Positions 42,996 through 52,801 of a stretch of DNA of 64,000 nt are shown piece by piece. Under the pieces are notes generated by a model. The model ran no database searches. It worked only from the letters and a program-made list of their open reading frames with translations, and was not told where the DNA came from. The position numbers were made by a program, and so were the translations under genes. Source of the stretch: Photobacterium sanctipauli (GTDB lineage Bacteria > Pseudomonadota > Gammaproteobacteria > Enterobacterales > Vibrionaceae); assembly GCF_003026495.1 (NCBI RefSeq), contig NZ_PYMA01000015.1, positions 84,327 through 148,326 of the forward strand, given 5' to 3'. Numbering within the stretch: position 1 is the stretch's first letter; the number at the start of each line of letters is the position of its first letter.

Positions 42996-45703
42996 ATGTT
43001 AACTAACAAAAGAACCTTGCTTAGTTGTATGATACTAGCAGCATTGGTAACGGGTTGTGGAAGTGACAGCGACGTGGATGATAAAGACAAACCAGCAACA
43101 GAGCTGCCTTATTTTTCAGACTGGCCAGTTATAGACTCCCCCATCAAACAAGATCCAGCCATGGAAGCTGAAATTGCCAATATTGTTGCGCAAATGACGT
43201 TGGAAGAAAAAGTTGGCCAGATGATCCAACCTAACCTTACTGATGTTACCCCTCAAGAAGTTGCTGACTACAAGCTTGGCTCCCTACTTAATGGTGGCGG
43301 TGCATGGCCAAACAATACCATCAGGCTGCGGCGCAATCCTGGGATGGGCGAGGTTTTCGCATTCCATTTATATGGGCAACAGATGCGGTGCATGGCCATA
43401 ACAATGTCTTCCAGGCAACCGTATTTCCCCACAATATAGGCTTGGGTGCGGCCCGTAACCCGGATTTGATTGAGAAAATAGGTACTGCAACTGCAACAGA
43501 GATCACCGCAACAGGCCTAGACTGGACGTTTGCTCCTACTGTCGCCACCCCACGAGACTATCGCTGGGGCCGTGTATACGAAGGGTATTCCGAAGACCCT
43601 GAGATTGTTTATGAATATGCCGGGCGTATGGTTCAAGGCCTACAAAATGGGGCTGAAGGAATAAAAGGCCAGGAACATGTTATTTCAAACGTTAAACACT
43701 GGGTCGGTGACGGCGGCACTCACAAGGGTGTCGATCGTGGTGAAAACCACTATTCAGAAGACTATCTGAGAAACATTCATGCTGTAGGTTACTTCTCGGG
43801 TCTTAATGCAGGTGCCCAAGTGGTCATGACCTCTTTTAACTCTTGGCATAATGACGCTAACTATGATCTTTGGCGAGATAACCCTGACATTGACAATGGT
43901 GAATACAACAAGAAGCTGCACGGCTCAAAGTACATGGTACAAGATGTACTTAAAGATAAAATGGGGTTTGATGGGCTAGTTGTCACCGACTGGAATGGCC
44001 ACACAGAAATCAATGGCTGTACTGCCGTTAACTGCCCGCAAGCCGTACTGGCCGGTAACGACATTTTCATGGTCACAGCAGAACAAGATTGGAAAGGCTT
44101 CTACCAAAATGTCATTGAACAGGTAAATAGCGGCCTTATCCCAATGGAGAGGATTGATGATGCTGTTACCCGTATATTGCGGGTAAAAATGCGAGCGGGA
44201 TTATGGCAAAAACCCTCCCCTGCCAACCGTGTAAATGCCGGTAACCAATCTTTGCTTGGCCATCCCGACCACCGAGCATTGGCTCGTGAGGCGGTAAGCC
44301 AGTCACTTGTACTACTCAAGAATGAACAAAAAATTCTTCCACTTAAGAAAGGCGATCAATACCTCCTTGCTGGCAGCGCAGCCAACGATATCACTAAGCA
44401 AACAGGTGGCTGGTCGCTTACATGGCAAGGGGATGGTAACACCATCGAAAATGATTTCCCTGGCGCACAAACGATGAAACTCGCTTTGGAAGAGCTTGTT
44501 GGCGCGGAAAATGTGTTAACCGATACCGCAGTTGCCGACCCTGACGATACGATAGCAATTGTCGTGATCGGTGAAGACCCATATGCAGAAATGATGGGGG
44601 ATATTAAAGACAGTCAAACCCTTGAGTATTCAACCATTAAATCTCATTACGCTGCAGATTTGGCTAAAATTAAAGAGCTTAAAGATCTCGGGTACAAAGT
44701 TGTGACCGTCTTCTATTCCGGCCGCCCGCTCTATGTTAACGAGGAAATTAACCTGTCCGATGCATTTGTTGCAGCATGGCTTCCTGGGACAGAAGCTGGA
44801 GGTATTACCGATGTTTTGTTTAAACAAAAAGGTAAAAGCTTCACTGGCAAGCTGTCCTACTCATGGCCAAAAACGAAATGTTCGACAACCATCAACCGTC
44901 ATGCACCCAACCTTGTTGATTATGAGTACCAGGACGGTGAGCAAGACATTTCTATTGGCTCCGAACATCAACCCCTGTTCCCTTATGGCTACGGGTTAGA
45001 TTACAACGATTCTACAGAAATCGATGCCACCGAGCCTGATCTTAACGCGTTACCTCTCGACCCAAGAAATTACGGCTGTGGTGAAGATGCACCAAATGAT
45101 GGCGTTGCAGACTCTGTACTTGAAGTGTTTAGTGCCCAATCAGCTGGTGACTTCCTTCCGTATTTGCAAACAGAAGCCAGTGGCTGGGTTCGAACTGAAG
45201 TAACCGGCTCAGGCATAACCGATGCGGGATCTATCACTGCAGAGCGGATCAATTATGAACATCAGTTCGATGCGCTTAAAGTGAGTTATGCAGGTAATGT
45301 TGGCGAATGGGATGGCCGGGCCGCCGCCGAAGTATTGATGCACACAGCGGGCGATGAACCGGTAGACATGTACCCATACCTCAACGCGAATGCTTCATTG
45401 CAGTTTGATGTGAAGGTTATCAACTACTCGCCAGAAGAAAAATTAACAGTTTCAATGCATCATGACGGTGGCTGGGGAGAAGTTGATATTAGCAAAATCT
45501 TACCAACGGAAGGCCATGCCAACTGGGAAACAATCAAAATACCTTTAGTTTGCTTCCAGCAAGCTGGCACTGACTTCAGTACCGTAACACGAGCCTTTAA
45601 CATGTACTCCTATGATACCGTCGAGCTTAATATCGGTAAGATTCGATTAGTGCCAGAGGAATTGAATGAGGATGAGCCACCTGTGAATTGTGCCGACTTA
45701 TAA
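42996..45703 (+). pseudogene. Broken GH3 beta-glucosidase lipoprotein (ExoP-type), frameshifted
   Basis: Two frames make up one GH3 enzyme. 42996-about 43310 encodes a lipoprotein signal (lipobox LVTGC, Cys near residue 22), then VAQMTLEEKVGQMIQP and GSLLNGGGAWPN. From about 43304 the second frame continues DGRGFRIPFIWATDAVHGHNN, YEGYSEDPEIVYEYAG, GEQHVI-like AKH/HWVGDGGTHKGVDRG, the nucleophile Asp in VVTDWNGHTEI, and a C-terminal ExoP-type galactose-binding-like domain ending near 45690. Compared with ExoP-type enzymes, about 10-14 residues between 'GGGAWPNN' and 'YHQAAAQSW' are missing at the junction. That fits a deletion that also shifted the frame, so the enzyme is probably inactive. 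It would have cleaved beta-glucan ends. The next gene is its likely LacI regulator. Confidence 0.85.
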
Positions 45704-45733
45704 CAAAGTCGCTATTTTCTGAATGACAATTTT

Positions 45734-45754
45734 GGGAGGCAACCGCCTCCCTTT
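45734..45754 (+). terminator. Terminator after the GH3 gene
   Basis: Arms gggaggc and gcctccc form a 7-bp perfect stem with loop aacc, followed by ttt. It lies 31 bp after the GH3 stop codon. Confidence 0.75.
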
Positions 45755-45863
45755 CCAACATAAAATGCATCATTTTTTGAGATATTATCCCCAACAGCGG
45801 TAATACGAACTCTTCTTTCTCAGTTCTGTTGCATAGAATTAACAACTATTAATTTAGCCCTGA

Positions 45864-46865
45864 ATGTCCATGGAAAAGCCAACTATTTACGATGTTGCAC
45901 GACTCGCGAATGTCTCGCCGGCAACTGTTTCACGTTTCATAAACAAAAGCTCTGCCATTGATAAATCGAAATCAATTCAGATCAAAGAAGCCATTAGCAC
46001 CCTTAATTACCAGCCTCGTGAGCCTCGCCCTTACAAAGACTCACTTTCTATTGGTGTATTATTAACCACATGCGACTGCCCCTTTAGCAACAAAATACTT
46101 ACTGGCATTAACCACTACGCTAATCAAACCCGAAGTCAGCTGGTCATTGAAACCTCCGATTGGGACCCGCAGCAGGAAATTTCTCGCCTCAAATACTTTA
46201 GGAAGCTGAACCTCGATGGTGTCATCGTCGTACTTGGCCATATTTCAACCCAAGATACCAAGCAAATTCTGGGTAATACCCCAGTTATATTCACTTGCAG
46301 GAGAGATTCCGCCGAAGCCAATACGCTAAATATCAATAATTTAATTGGAGGCAAATTGGCAACCAATCACCTATTGCAGCTGGGCCATCATCGAATCGCC
46401 CATATTACTGGCCCCAGCAATGTGTTCGATAGCCAGTGCCGTTTGCAGGGTTACCGCGAAAGCCTTACCACTGCTGGCCTTGAAATAGATGATGAGCTAA
46501 TTGTTGAAGGTGATTTTTCGATGAAGAGTGGATTTGCCGCCACACAGCAATTACTGACTAAAGGCGTATCATTCAGTGCTATTTTTGCGGCCAACGATCA
46601 CACTGCATTTGGGGCAATACAAGCGCTAGATCAGAGTGGATTAAAAGTACCATGCGATATATCCGTTATCGGTTTTGATGACCACCCGATGTGTCCATTT
46701 TTCATCCCTCAATTAACCACTATTAAACAACCCTTGTTTGAGCTTGGCCTAGGGGCTTTTTCTTCACTGCGTGCGCACATCCAGCGTAAGCCTAGCAATA
46801 TCAGCCTCCCTCCTTTTGAGTTAATTATCCGAAAAAGCACAGCAGCCAGAAACCCTCTCAATTAG
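45864..46865 (+). CDS. LacI-family transcriptional regulator
   Basis: A 333-residue LacI/GalR protein. The DNA-binding headpiece covers residues 1-60 (TIYDVARLANVSPATVSRFINKS). The effector domain has GVLLTTCDCPFSNKILTGI, LDGVIVVLGHIST, GHHRIAHITGPS, IFAANDHTAFGAIQAL and SVIGFDDHPMCPFF. The best-matched blocks are those of sugar-responsive regulators of beta-glucoside or related sugar genes. It lies directly downstream of the broken GH3 gene on the same strand but behind a terminator, so it has its own promoter. No ligand can be assigned. Start ATG 45864 (or 45870) lacks a strong ribosome-binding site. Confidence 0.88.
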   Translation: MSMEKPTIYDVARLANVSPATVSRFINKSSAIDKSKSIQIKEAISTLNYQPREPRPYKDSLSIGVLLTTCDCPFSNKILTGINHYANQTRSQLVIETSDWDPQQEISRLKYFRKLNLDGVIVVLGHISTQDTKQILGNTPVIFTCRRDSAEANTLNINNLIGGKLATNHLLQLGHHRIAHITGPSNVFDSQCRLQGYRESLTTAGLEIDDELIVEGDFSMKSGFAATQQLLTKGVSFSAIFAANDHTAFGAIQALDQSGLKVPCDISVIGFDDHPMCPFFIPQLTTIKQPLFELGLGAFSSLRAHIQRKPSNISLPPFELIIRKSTAARNPLN

Positions 46866-46894
46866 CAAAATCGTAATGGACAAGCCTTCCATAT

Positions 46895-46924
46895 AATTTA
46901 CCCGCTATTTAGAGCGGGTAAATT
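46895..46924. terminator. Hairpin between the convergent LacI and receiver genes
   Basis: Arms aatttacccgct and agcgggtaaatt form a 12-bp perfect stem with loop atttag. The A/T ends of the arms could serve as short U-tracts in either direction. Confidence 0.65.
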
Positions 46925-46979
46925 AAAGGTTCTAATATTGGAGTGCCTGTAAGATCAAGCGATCACCTCGCTGTTCGAA

Positions 46980-47453
46980 TCAGCTCAAACGCCTTAACAC
47001 CACAGCGTTATCTAGGATTTCCATCCAAGGTTGGTAGTCCAGCCCCATGTCGAACACATACTCGGTGATCAGACTACGTGCCGTTGTTAGCAATACGTCG
47101 GCTTTCCATGGCTTTTCGAAGTAGCTTTCAATCCGGGCGCGGTTAATCGCGGCAATGGTGTCTTGGTGGGTTGCCTGCCCGGTCAGCAATACTTTCTTGG
47201 TGCGAATAAAACGGCTGTCCTGAGAGATTTCAGTCAACAGCTCAACGCCGGTTTTACCCGGCATCACGTGATCAGAAATCACCAAGGCAATGAACTCGCC
47301 TTCGGCATCTAACTCGTCCATCAGCTCTAATGCTTCATCTGCTGATTCACAGTCTTCCACGTGGAAGAAGTCGTCAAGTGGAGCTAGGTCTTTCAATACT
47401 GCGCTTAGTACTTCACGCTGATCATCTACACAAATGATATTTAGCTTTTCCAT
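46980..47453 (-). CDS. Stand-alone receiver-domain response regulator
   Basis: A 157-residue protein made of a single receiver domain plus a C-terminal helical tail. The acidic pair is at D10-D11, the phospho-acceptor D61 is in ALVISDHVMPG, Thr is in VLLTGQA and Lys in YFEKPWKAD. There is no DNA-binding domain. The last ~30 residues (LDYQPWMEILDNAVVLRRLS) match the tail of the receiver protein encoded at 56252, so both belong to one subfamily. The start at 47453 is chosen from AAGGG 6-7 bases upstream; the ATG at 47459 abuts it. It is the last gene of the operon transporter, kinase, receiver, and is the likely partner of the kinase. Confidence 0.87.
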   Translation of the reverse strand: MEKLNIICVDDQREVLSAVLKDLAPLDDFFHVEDCESADEALELMDELDAEGEFIALVISDHVMPGKTGVELLTEISQDSRFIRTKKVLLTGQATHQDTIAAINRARIESYFEKPWKADVLLTTARSLITEYVFDMGLDYQPWMEILDNAVVLRRLS

Positions 47454-47462
47454 AACCATCCC

Positions 47463-48812
47463 TTACGCGATTGGCAGTTTAATACGAAATTTTGTCCTTT
47501 CCGGGTCGCTCTTGAGCGCAATGGTGCCGCCATAGCTATGCACGATCCGCTGTACGATAGAGAGCCCCAGCCCTAAACCAAATGACAAGCCACCCTTCTT
47601 GGTAGTGAAATTTGGTTGGAAAACTTTTCTACGCGTTGCTTCATCTATCATCGGGCCGTTGTTGCTGATAGTAATAAGCAGGCGATTTTTTGAATGACGG
47701 GTAATAATTTCAATTTGCGGCTCGTCGGTTTGCTCCATCGCATCACAGGCATTTTTGATAATGTTGACCCATACTTGCACCAGCTCTGTGGTGCTGGCTG
47801 TGATGGTCGGCAACACCGCAGGGCGCAACACGACATTGACCCGCCTTAGGTTACTTTGCAGCAAAGACAGTGACTTATGAATGGTGTCGTTCACATCCAC
47901 ATCTGGCTGGCGGGCGTTGTCTGTCCCACCCAGCTGCTTCACTGAGCGAACAATACTTGCGGCATGCTTGGAAGCCAGCCGCATGTCATGCAGATCTCGC
48001 CCTATATCCCAATACCGCAGTGCCTCGTCGAGATTATCTAGCCAGTACTCAGGCACCTCACCTTTTGGCAAGGCGCGAGCCAGCTGCTTGGCCTGATCGC
48101 GGCTCAGGCCATGCGCTTCTTGCAACGCCTTCGCCCGCTTGCGAACCTCAGCAGACGTCGATGACTGGCCTTCGCAGATCCCCAAATCTAGAAACGGGCT
48201 GACTTCCGGCTTGTTCTCTTCCAGAAAATGGCAGATCCCGTTTTGAATACCTTCGGTTTTACTGCTCAGTACACCAACGGCATTGTTGAGCTCGTGGGCA
48301 ATACCCGCCGCAAGTTGGCCCAAGGTTGTCATTTGTTCGGCTGCATAAAGCTTTTGCAACGCCTTCTCTTTTTCGATTGCCTGCAACCCGGTCAGCATTT
48401 GTCGCTGGGCCAGCTCGTACACCATCACAGGCATAAACTGCTCGGTGAGTGAACCGTACTGTTCGGTATCGACTGCCGAGGTCGACATGTCTATCCAGGC
48501 AATCTCGCTGTCTTTCTCCGCAATAACAGTCGTTGATGACATTAAGGTCTTGGAAAAGAAGCTATTGACGCCAAAAAACATCCCTTGCTGAACATGGAAT
48601 ACTTTGGCGGTCATACCACTGGTTTCATTCGTCAGGTAACCGGAAAGCTCGCCTTTTTTTACCCAGTACAACCTGTCGTTAAAACCACCTTGGGTAAGCA
48701 CTTGCGTGCTCGCCTTCACCGCCTCAGTACGAGACGGTTCGCGGAAGTAGACATCAATAATTCGCTGCAATGCTTCTGGTTGGTGCATCTGTACTCTCGT
48801 CAAATAAGGCAT
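47463..48812 (-). CDS. Soluble histidine kinase with N-terminal cyclic-nucleotide-binding-like domain
   Basis: A 449-residue protein without membrane segments. An N-terminal cNMP-binding-like beta-roll covers about residues 15-120 (LYWVKKGELSGYL; VFHVQQGMFFGVNSFF). A central domain carries LAAGIAHELNNAVGVLSS with the phospho-acceptor His near residue 173, then a long insertion rich in STSAEVRKRAKALQEAHGL. The ATPase domain has VQVWVNIIKNACDAME (N-box), ISNNGPMI (G1) and FGLGLGLSIVQRIV (G2). It starts with TAATG overlapping the transporter stop, so translation is coupled. The insertion and the PEYW/DLHDMRLASKHAASIVRSVKQL block recur in the 54259 kinase. The partner is the receiver gene 9 bp downstream; the ligand is unknown. 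Confidence 0.85.
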   Translation of the reverse strand: MPYLTRVQMHQPEALQRIIDVYFREPSRTEAVKASTQVLTQGGFNDRLYWVKKGELSGYLTNETSGMTAKVFHVQQGMFFGVNSFFSKTLMSSTTVIAEKDSEIAWIDMSTSAVDTEQYGSLTEQFMPVMVYELAQRQMLTGLQAIEKEKALQKLYAAEQMTTLGQLAAGIAHELNNAVGVLSSKTEGIQNGICHFLEENKPEVSPFLDLGICEGQSSTSAEVRKRAKALQEAHGLSRDQAKQLARALPKGEVPEYWLDNLDEALRYWDIGRDLHDMRLASKHAASIVRSVKQLGGTDNARQPDVDVNDTIHKSLSLLQSNLRRVNVVLRPAVLPTITASTTELVQVWVNIIKNACDAMEQTDEPQIEIITRHSKNRLLITISNNGPMIDEATRRKVFQPNFTTKKGGLSFGLGLGLSIVQRIVHSYGGTIALKSDPERTKFRIKLPIA

Positions 48813-50227
48813 TAAATATGGTCGATTAGGTGCAACAGCCAAATCATCGCAAAGCTCATCACAACACCTACCACACCAATAATGACACCGACCCGCGCCA
48901 TTTGGTTACTTTGCACATGGCCTGTTGCATGCGCCAAGGCATTCGGTGGGGTACTGATTGGCAATGACATACCCAACGATGCTGCAAACGTCACAATAAG
49001 GATCAGGGTAATTTCACCCCCCAGTGGCACCAGCGAAGTCATCGACATGCCCAGCGCCGCCATAATTGGCATCAACAAGTTGGCCGTTGCGGTGTGCGAC
49101 ATAAAGTTTGCCATCACCAAGCACAATACCGCCGAGCCCACCAGCACCACGTATGGCGAGAAGCTATCGAACGGGATACTGTGTACCATCAACTTGGCAA
49201 GGCCCGTTTGGTCGAGTGCTAAACCCAGTGCGATACCGCCCGATACCAGCCACAGTACATCCCAAGAAATCTTCTTCAGATCTTCTTTGTTGATAATGCC
49301 AGTCAACGAGAATACCGCCACCGGGATCAAGGCAACGGTATAAGAGTTCATACCATGGGATGATCCCATCAACCACAGAATAATGGTTAGGGCAAAGGTC
49401 ACATAAACCGTGATCGCCTTTGGTGTTTTAAGGAATTTGCCCTTGATGGTTAGCTCGATCTTTTCTTGCTTCGCCGGGTATAGCGTGTTGATCAGTACCC
49501 AAGCAAATACCAGCAAGATCGCTACAAATGGCACCCCGAAGAACATCCATTCACCGAAAGTGATCATGTTCTCGCCAGTCAGGTATTTAAGTGCAATCGC
49601 ATTGGGCGGTGTCCCGATTGGGGTACCAATGCCACCGATATTAGCCGCAACCGGAATACACAAGGCAAATGCAATTTTACCCGGGTCTTTGCTGCCGAAG
49701 AGCGCAATAACCGGCGCGAGAATTGAAAGCATCATTGCCGTTGTGGCGGTATTTGACATGAACATCGAGAAAATCGCGGTGATCAGCATCAAACCAAACA
49801 TAACGTATTTAGGCTGGGTACCAAATGGCTTGAGCAGGACTCGCGCAAGGTTCACGTCAAGTCGGTACTTGGTGGCAGCCATTGCCAAGAAGAAGCCCCC
49901 AAGGAACAGCATGATAATTGGGCTGGCGAAAGTCGCCATAATATCGCTGTAATTGAGCAACTCACCGAAATGCTGCTGGCCTTCATCAGCCCGGAATAAA
50001 TACAGCCCTTTATCGGATAACAAGAGCAACTCGAGCACAATAATAACCACAGATGTCGCGTAGATTGGAATCGGCTCCAATACCCAACACAAAGCCGCTA
50101 GCAAAAAGATGGCAATGACGCGCTGCTGGATAACTGTTAATCCTTCAACAGGAAAGGCAGAGGCAGGTAAAAGCAAGATCAGAAGAGGTACAAGAATAGG
50201 TATGATATACCTTAGATATGGACGCAT
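48812..50227 (-). CDS. DASS-family sodium/dicarboxylate symporter (VcINDY-like)
   Basis: A 471-residue membrane protein with about 11-13 transmembrane segments and the divalent-anion:Na+ symporter signature. Both SNT-type motifs are present, FMSNTATTAMMLSI and FMSHTATANLLMP, which bind substrate carboxylate and Na+. The helix hairpins GTPIGTPPNAIALKYL and LPISTPPNALAHATG are also family marks. V. cholerae VcINDY transports succinate and related C4-dicarboxylates with sodium, so this is the probable substrate class. It is the first gene of an operon with a kinase and receiver, suggesting that the signalling pair responds to transport or cytosolic dicarboxylate. An inverted repeat lies upstream. 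Confidence 0.9.
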   Translation of the reverse strand: MRPYLRYIIPILVPLLILLLPASAFPVEGLTVIQQRVIAIFLLAALCWVLEPIPIYATSVVIIVLELLLLSDKGLYLFRADEGQQHFGELLNYSDIMATFASPIIMLFLGGFFLAMAATKYRLDVNLARVLLKPFGTQPKYVMFGLMLITAIFSMFMSNTATTAMMLSILAPVIALFGSKDPGKIAFALCIPVAANIGGIGTPIGTPPNAIALKYLTGENMITFGEWMFFGVPFVAILLVFAWVLINTLYPAKQEKIELTIKGKFLKTPKAITVYVTFALTIILWLMGSSHGMNSYTVALIPVAVFSLTGIINKEDLKKISWDVLWLVSGGIALGLALDQTGLAKLMVHSIPFDSFSPYVVLVGSAVLCLVMANFMSHTATANLLMPIMAALGMSMTSLVPLGGEITLILIVTFAASLGMSLPISTPPNALAHATGHVQSNQMARVGVIIGVVGVVMSFAMIWLLHLIDHI

Positions 50228-50447
50228 GATGACATTATTCCCTTAAAACAAAAATCTAGCCGTTCGCTCCAATCAACCGCACTGACCACAATGCCAATCA
50301 CGTGACTGGTAGGCCTTGCACCTACTCATCCTTTCTGATGGGATTTTAGTTGGAAGGTACCACTATTAATGCAAGCTGCCGGCCATCATTCATCCAAAGA
50401 TGGCCAGCAAAAACGTAATGGGGTGATTTTCCGCTTATTTAGGTAGG

Positions 50448-50481
50448 ATTTCACCGAATTAGATCAATAAATCGGTGAAAT
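50448..50481. promoter_or_regulatory. Inverted repeat upstream of the dicarboxylate transporter operon
   Basis: Arms atttcaccga and tcggtgaaat are 10-bp perfect inverted repeats separated by 14 bp, lying 221 bp upstream of the transporter start codon. There is no U-run, so it looks like a bipartite operator. The 50228-50547 gap contains no gene. Confidence 0.45.
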
Positions 50482-50547
50482 GTAATACAATTCTAATGAC
50501 TATCTAATCAATAACTTGCAGTGAAAGCGTGTTGGATTAACTCGATA

Positions 50548-52020
50548 TTATTTCGCTTCCGATACCAAAGGCTCATCAAGGGCATCTTCCTGCCCCATAT
50601 AGGTACGGGAAGAGCAGAACGGTGTCAGCGGCACACTGGGTTCCAAGATATCCACTTCGGCTTCCTGTTGCTCGTGCTCCTGCGCCATAATCTTGACCTG
50701 ACGGATCACCAAAACCACACCTAAGATACCAAACACGATCGAGCCAACAGCCTGCCCTATCAAGACCCCGCCCGCGCCACCTATCGCGCCGCCAATCATA
50801 ACGAAAGGCACCGTTCCCAACGTGGCTTTACCCATATTCAATGCCGTAGACCAAGTCGGACGGTTGAGGTTATTAAAGGCAGCATTGGCAACAAACAATG
50901 CGCCATTGAAGATAAAGGTAATGGCAACATACGAACAGAAGATAGTCAGCAAGTAAGCCGCATCACCTTGCAGGCTGAATGCTGCAATCAGGTGGTCTTG
51001 GATATTCCACAAGATCACCGACACCAACACACAGTACAAAGACACAAACAGCATCGCGTCTTTGAGAGTACGGGTGATCCTACCCCACTTTAGCGCACCG
51101 AAATTCTGGCCGATAATTGGCCCTATCGCACCGGACAGCGAGAACACCAGCGCGAACATCACCGGCATCAAACGGCCAATAACCGCATAACCGGCCACAT
51201 AGCTCTCGCCGTATTGTGCGATATTACTGGTCACGATGGCATTACCTATCGGCGTGGCAGTATTGGTTAAAATAGCCGGAAACGCGATAAAGGAAATGGG
51301 TGCCAACGAGGTAAAGAAGGCTTTCAATTGCGGTTTGGCAATTAAGTTATGGTGCACAATCACCGCATGAAGCGAGAACACCATCACGGCCAAGCGCGCA
51401 AACACCGAGGCGATAGCTGCCCCTTCCACGCCCATCGAAAAACCAAAGATAAATATCGGATCAAGCACTGCATTGGCACCACCACCAATCAAGGTTGCCA
51501 CCATCGAACGCCTGGCATCCCCGATACCGCGCAGCGCGGCACCGGCCGACATCGAAATGGCAATCATCGGCGCGCTGGGCAGTAGGATCGTCAGGTAATC
51601 GGTGGCAGCAGCGGCAACCTTGCCCTCTGCACCAATCATCGCCAACAGTTGCTGCAGGTTGGACATCATGGCATATACCAACCCGCAGCTGATAATAAAG
51701 GCGAAGATCATGACATTTACCGCCAATGTTCGCGCCTTTTCTTTGTCTTCCGCCCCAAGGGCACGGGACACCAGCGCCCCCATCGCGATAGAGGTACCGA
51801 TGGATGCCGAGGTGGAGAAGAAGATCAATGTACCCGCAAAACCAATCGCTGCCGCGAGTTCTATCTCGCCAAGCAAACTGATGAAGAACATGTCGAGCAA
51901 ATCAACCAGAAACAAGGCCATCAAGCCGATGGCCCCGGTACCAGACATCACCACGATGTGCTTCATTGGTGAACCGGTAACAAATTTTGCCTGCGATTGG
52001 TTTTTCTGCTGCTCTGCCAC
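50548..52020 (-). CDS. MATE-family efflux transporter
   Basis: A 490-residue inner-membrane protein with twelve predicted transmembrane helices in two homologous halves. MATE features are SPMKHIVVMSGTGAIGLMAL at helix 1, AIGFAGTLIFFSTSASIGTSIAMGALVSRALGA, and the second half with AIGPIIGQNFGA. MATE proteins export cationic drugs or other metabolites by Na+ or H+ antiport; this one resembles the NorM/DinF group. The start at GTG 52020 is set by GGAGA 4-5 bases upstream; a longer frame reaches 52095 without a ribosome-binding site. It is a single gene on the minus strand between the transporter operon and the CBS protein. Confidence 0.9.
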   Translation of the reverse strand: MAEQQKNQSQAKFVTGSPMKHIVVMSGTGAIGLMALFLVDLLDMFFISLLGEIELAAAIGFAGTLIFFSTSASIGTSIAMGALVSRALGAEDKEKARTLAVNVMIFAFIISCGLVYAMMSNLQQLLAMIGAEGKVAAAATDYLTILLPSAPMIAISMSAGAALRGIGDARRSMVATLIGGGANAVLDPIFIFGFSMGVEGAAIASVFARLAVMVFSLHAVIVHHNLIAKPQLKAFFTSLAPISFIAFPAILTNTATPIGNAIVTSNIAQYGESYVAGYAVIGRLMPVMFALVFSLSGAIGPIIGQNFGALKWGRITRTLKDAMLFVSLYCVLVSVILWNIQDHLIAAFSLQGDAAYLLTIFCSYVAITFIFNGALFVANAAFNNLNRPTWSTALNMGKATLGTVPFVMIGGAIGGAGGVLIGQAVGSIVFGILGVVLVIRQVKIMAQEHEQQEAEVDILEPSVPLTPFCSSRTYMGQEDALDEPLVSEAK

Positions 52021-52136
52021 AATCTCTCCGTTAGCGAAACGTCTTTTCCGACACTGGGTAAAAATAAAGCCAGGTACAAATAAAGAAAGGCGCAAAATTT
52101 GCGCCCTTCATGCTAGCTAGCTATAACAATTTGATT

Positions 52137-52553
52137 TTATACCGGATGCTTAAAGCAATCACCAATTTGATTACTGATCGCTGTCAGTACATCCCGGCGA
52201 GTGATCACCCCAACCAACTCACCACGGTCGATAACCGGATAGATCTTTGGTTTCTGGCCTGCCATGGTATTGGCCAATTCGATAATTGAGTCTTCTGGCG
52301 ACACCGTCAACACATCAGGGCGCATACACTCTTGAACGTTGTGCGTATCCTGACAGTGGTAACCCACCTTCAGCAGCTTGTGGATCATATCCTGCTCTGA
52401 CAGGAAGCCGACCACTTTTCTGGTCTCGTCAATAACAGGACCACCGATTTGCTTGGCGGTAAGTAGCTTATCTAATGCTTGAGATAGTGACATTTTTGGG
52501 TCAAATGTTACTGGGCGCACATTCATGTAATCTCTTACTTTTAACGACTCCAT
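52137..52553 (-). CDS. Tandem CBS-domain protein
   Basis: A 138-residue protein made of two CBS motifs forming one Bateman module. The first is MESLKVRDYMNVRPVTFDP...GGPVIDETRKVVGFLSEQDM, the second ECMRPDVLTVSPEDSIIEL...IYPVIDRGELVGVITRRDVL. CBS modules bind adenine nucleotides or SAM and usually regulate an attached or partner protein. No other domain is fused. It is a single gene; a terminator for the next gene lies just upstream of its promoter region. No function beyond nucleotide sensing can be inferred. Confidence 0.9.
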   Translation of the reverse strand: MESLKVRDYMNVRPVTFDPKMSLSQALDKLLTAKQIGGPVIDETRKVVGFLSEQDMIHKLLKVGYHCQDTHNVQECMRPDVLTVSPEDSIIELANTMAGQKPKIYPVIDRGELVGVITRRDVLTAISNQIGDCFKHPV

Positions 52554-52752
52554 GCATCATCCCCCTAATTCCGTTGTTAATGCAGGGAAACAGGTGATTG
52601 GTGTGCTTATTACCTGTTTCGTACTTAATCACAGGCAGCGATCTTTAACGCGAGAATCGCTATGCCGTTTGATATAAGTGTCGTCTATTTCCTTGAAATT
52701 ACTAAATTGAAAATACCAATTTCACCGATAGTTTTAATCTATCTCATAAAAA

Positions 52753-52772
52753 AACCGCCTAAGAAGGCGGTT
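52753..52772 (-). terminator. Terminator after the DUF945 gene
   Basis: Arms aaccgcct and aggcggtt form an 8-bp perfect stem with loop aaga. The plus-strand A-run ahead of it gives U residues on the minus strand. Confidence 0.8.
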
Positions 52773-52801
52773 ATTTCATACGTTAGCGCGTTGGTACGTG
52801 C

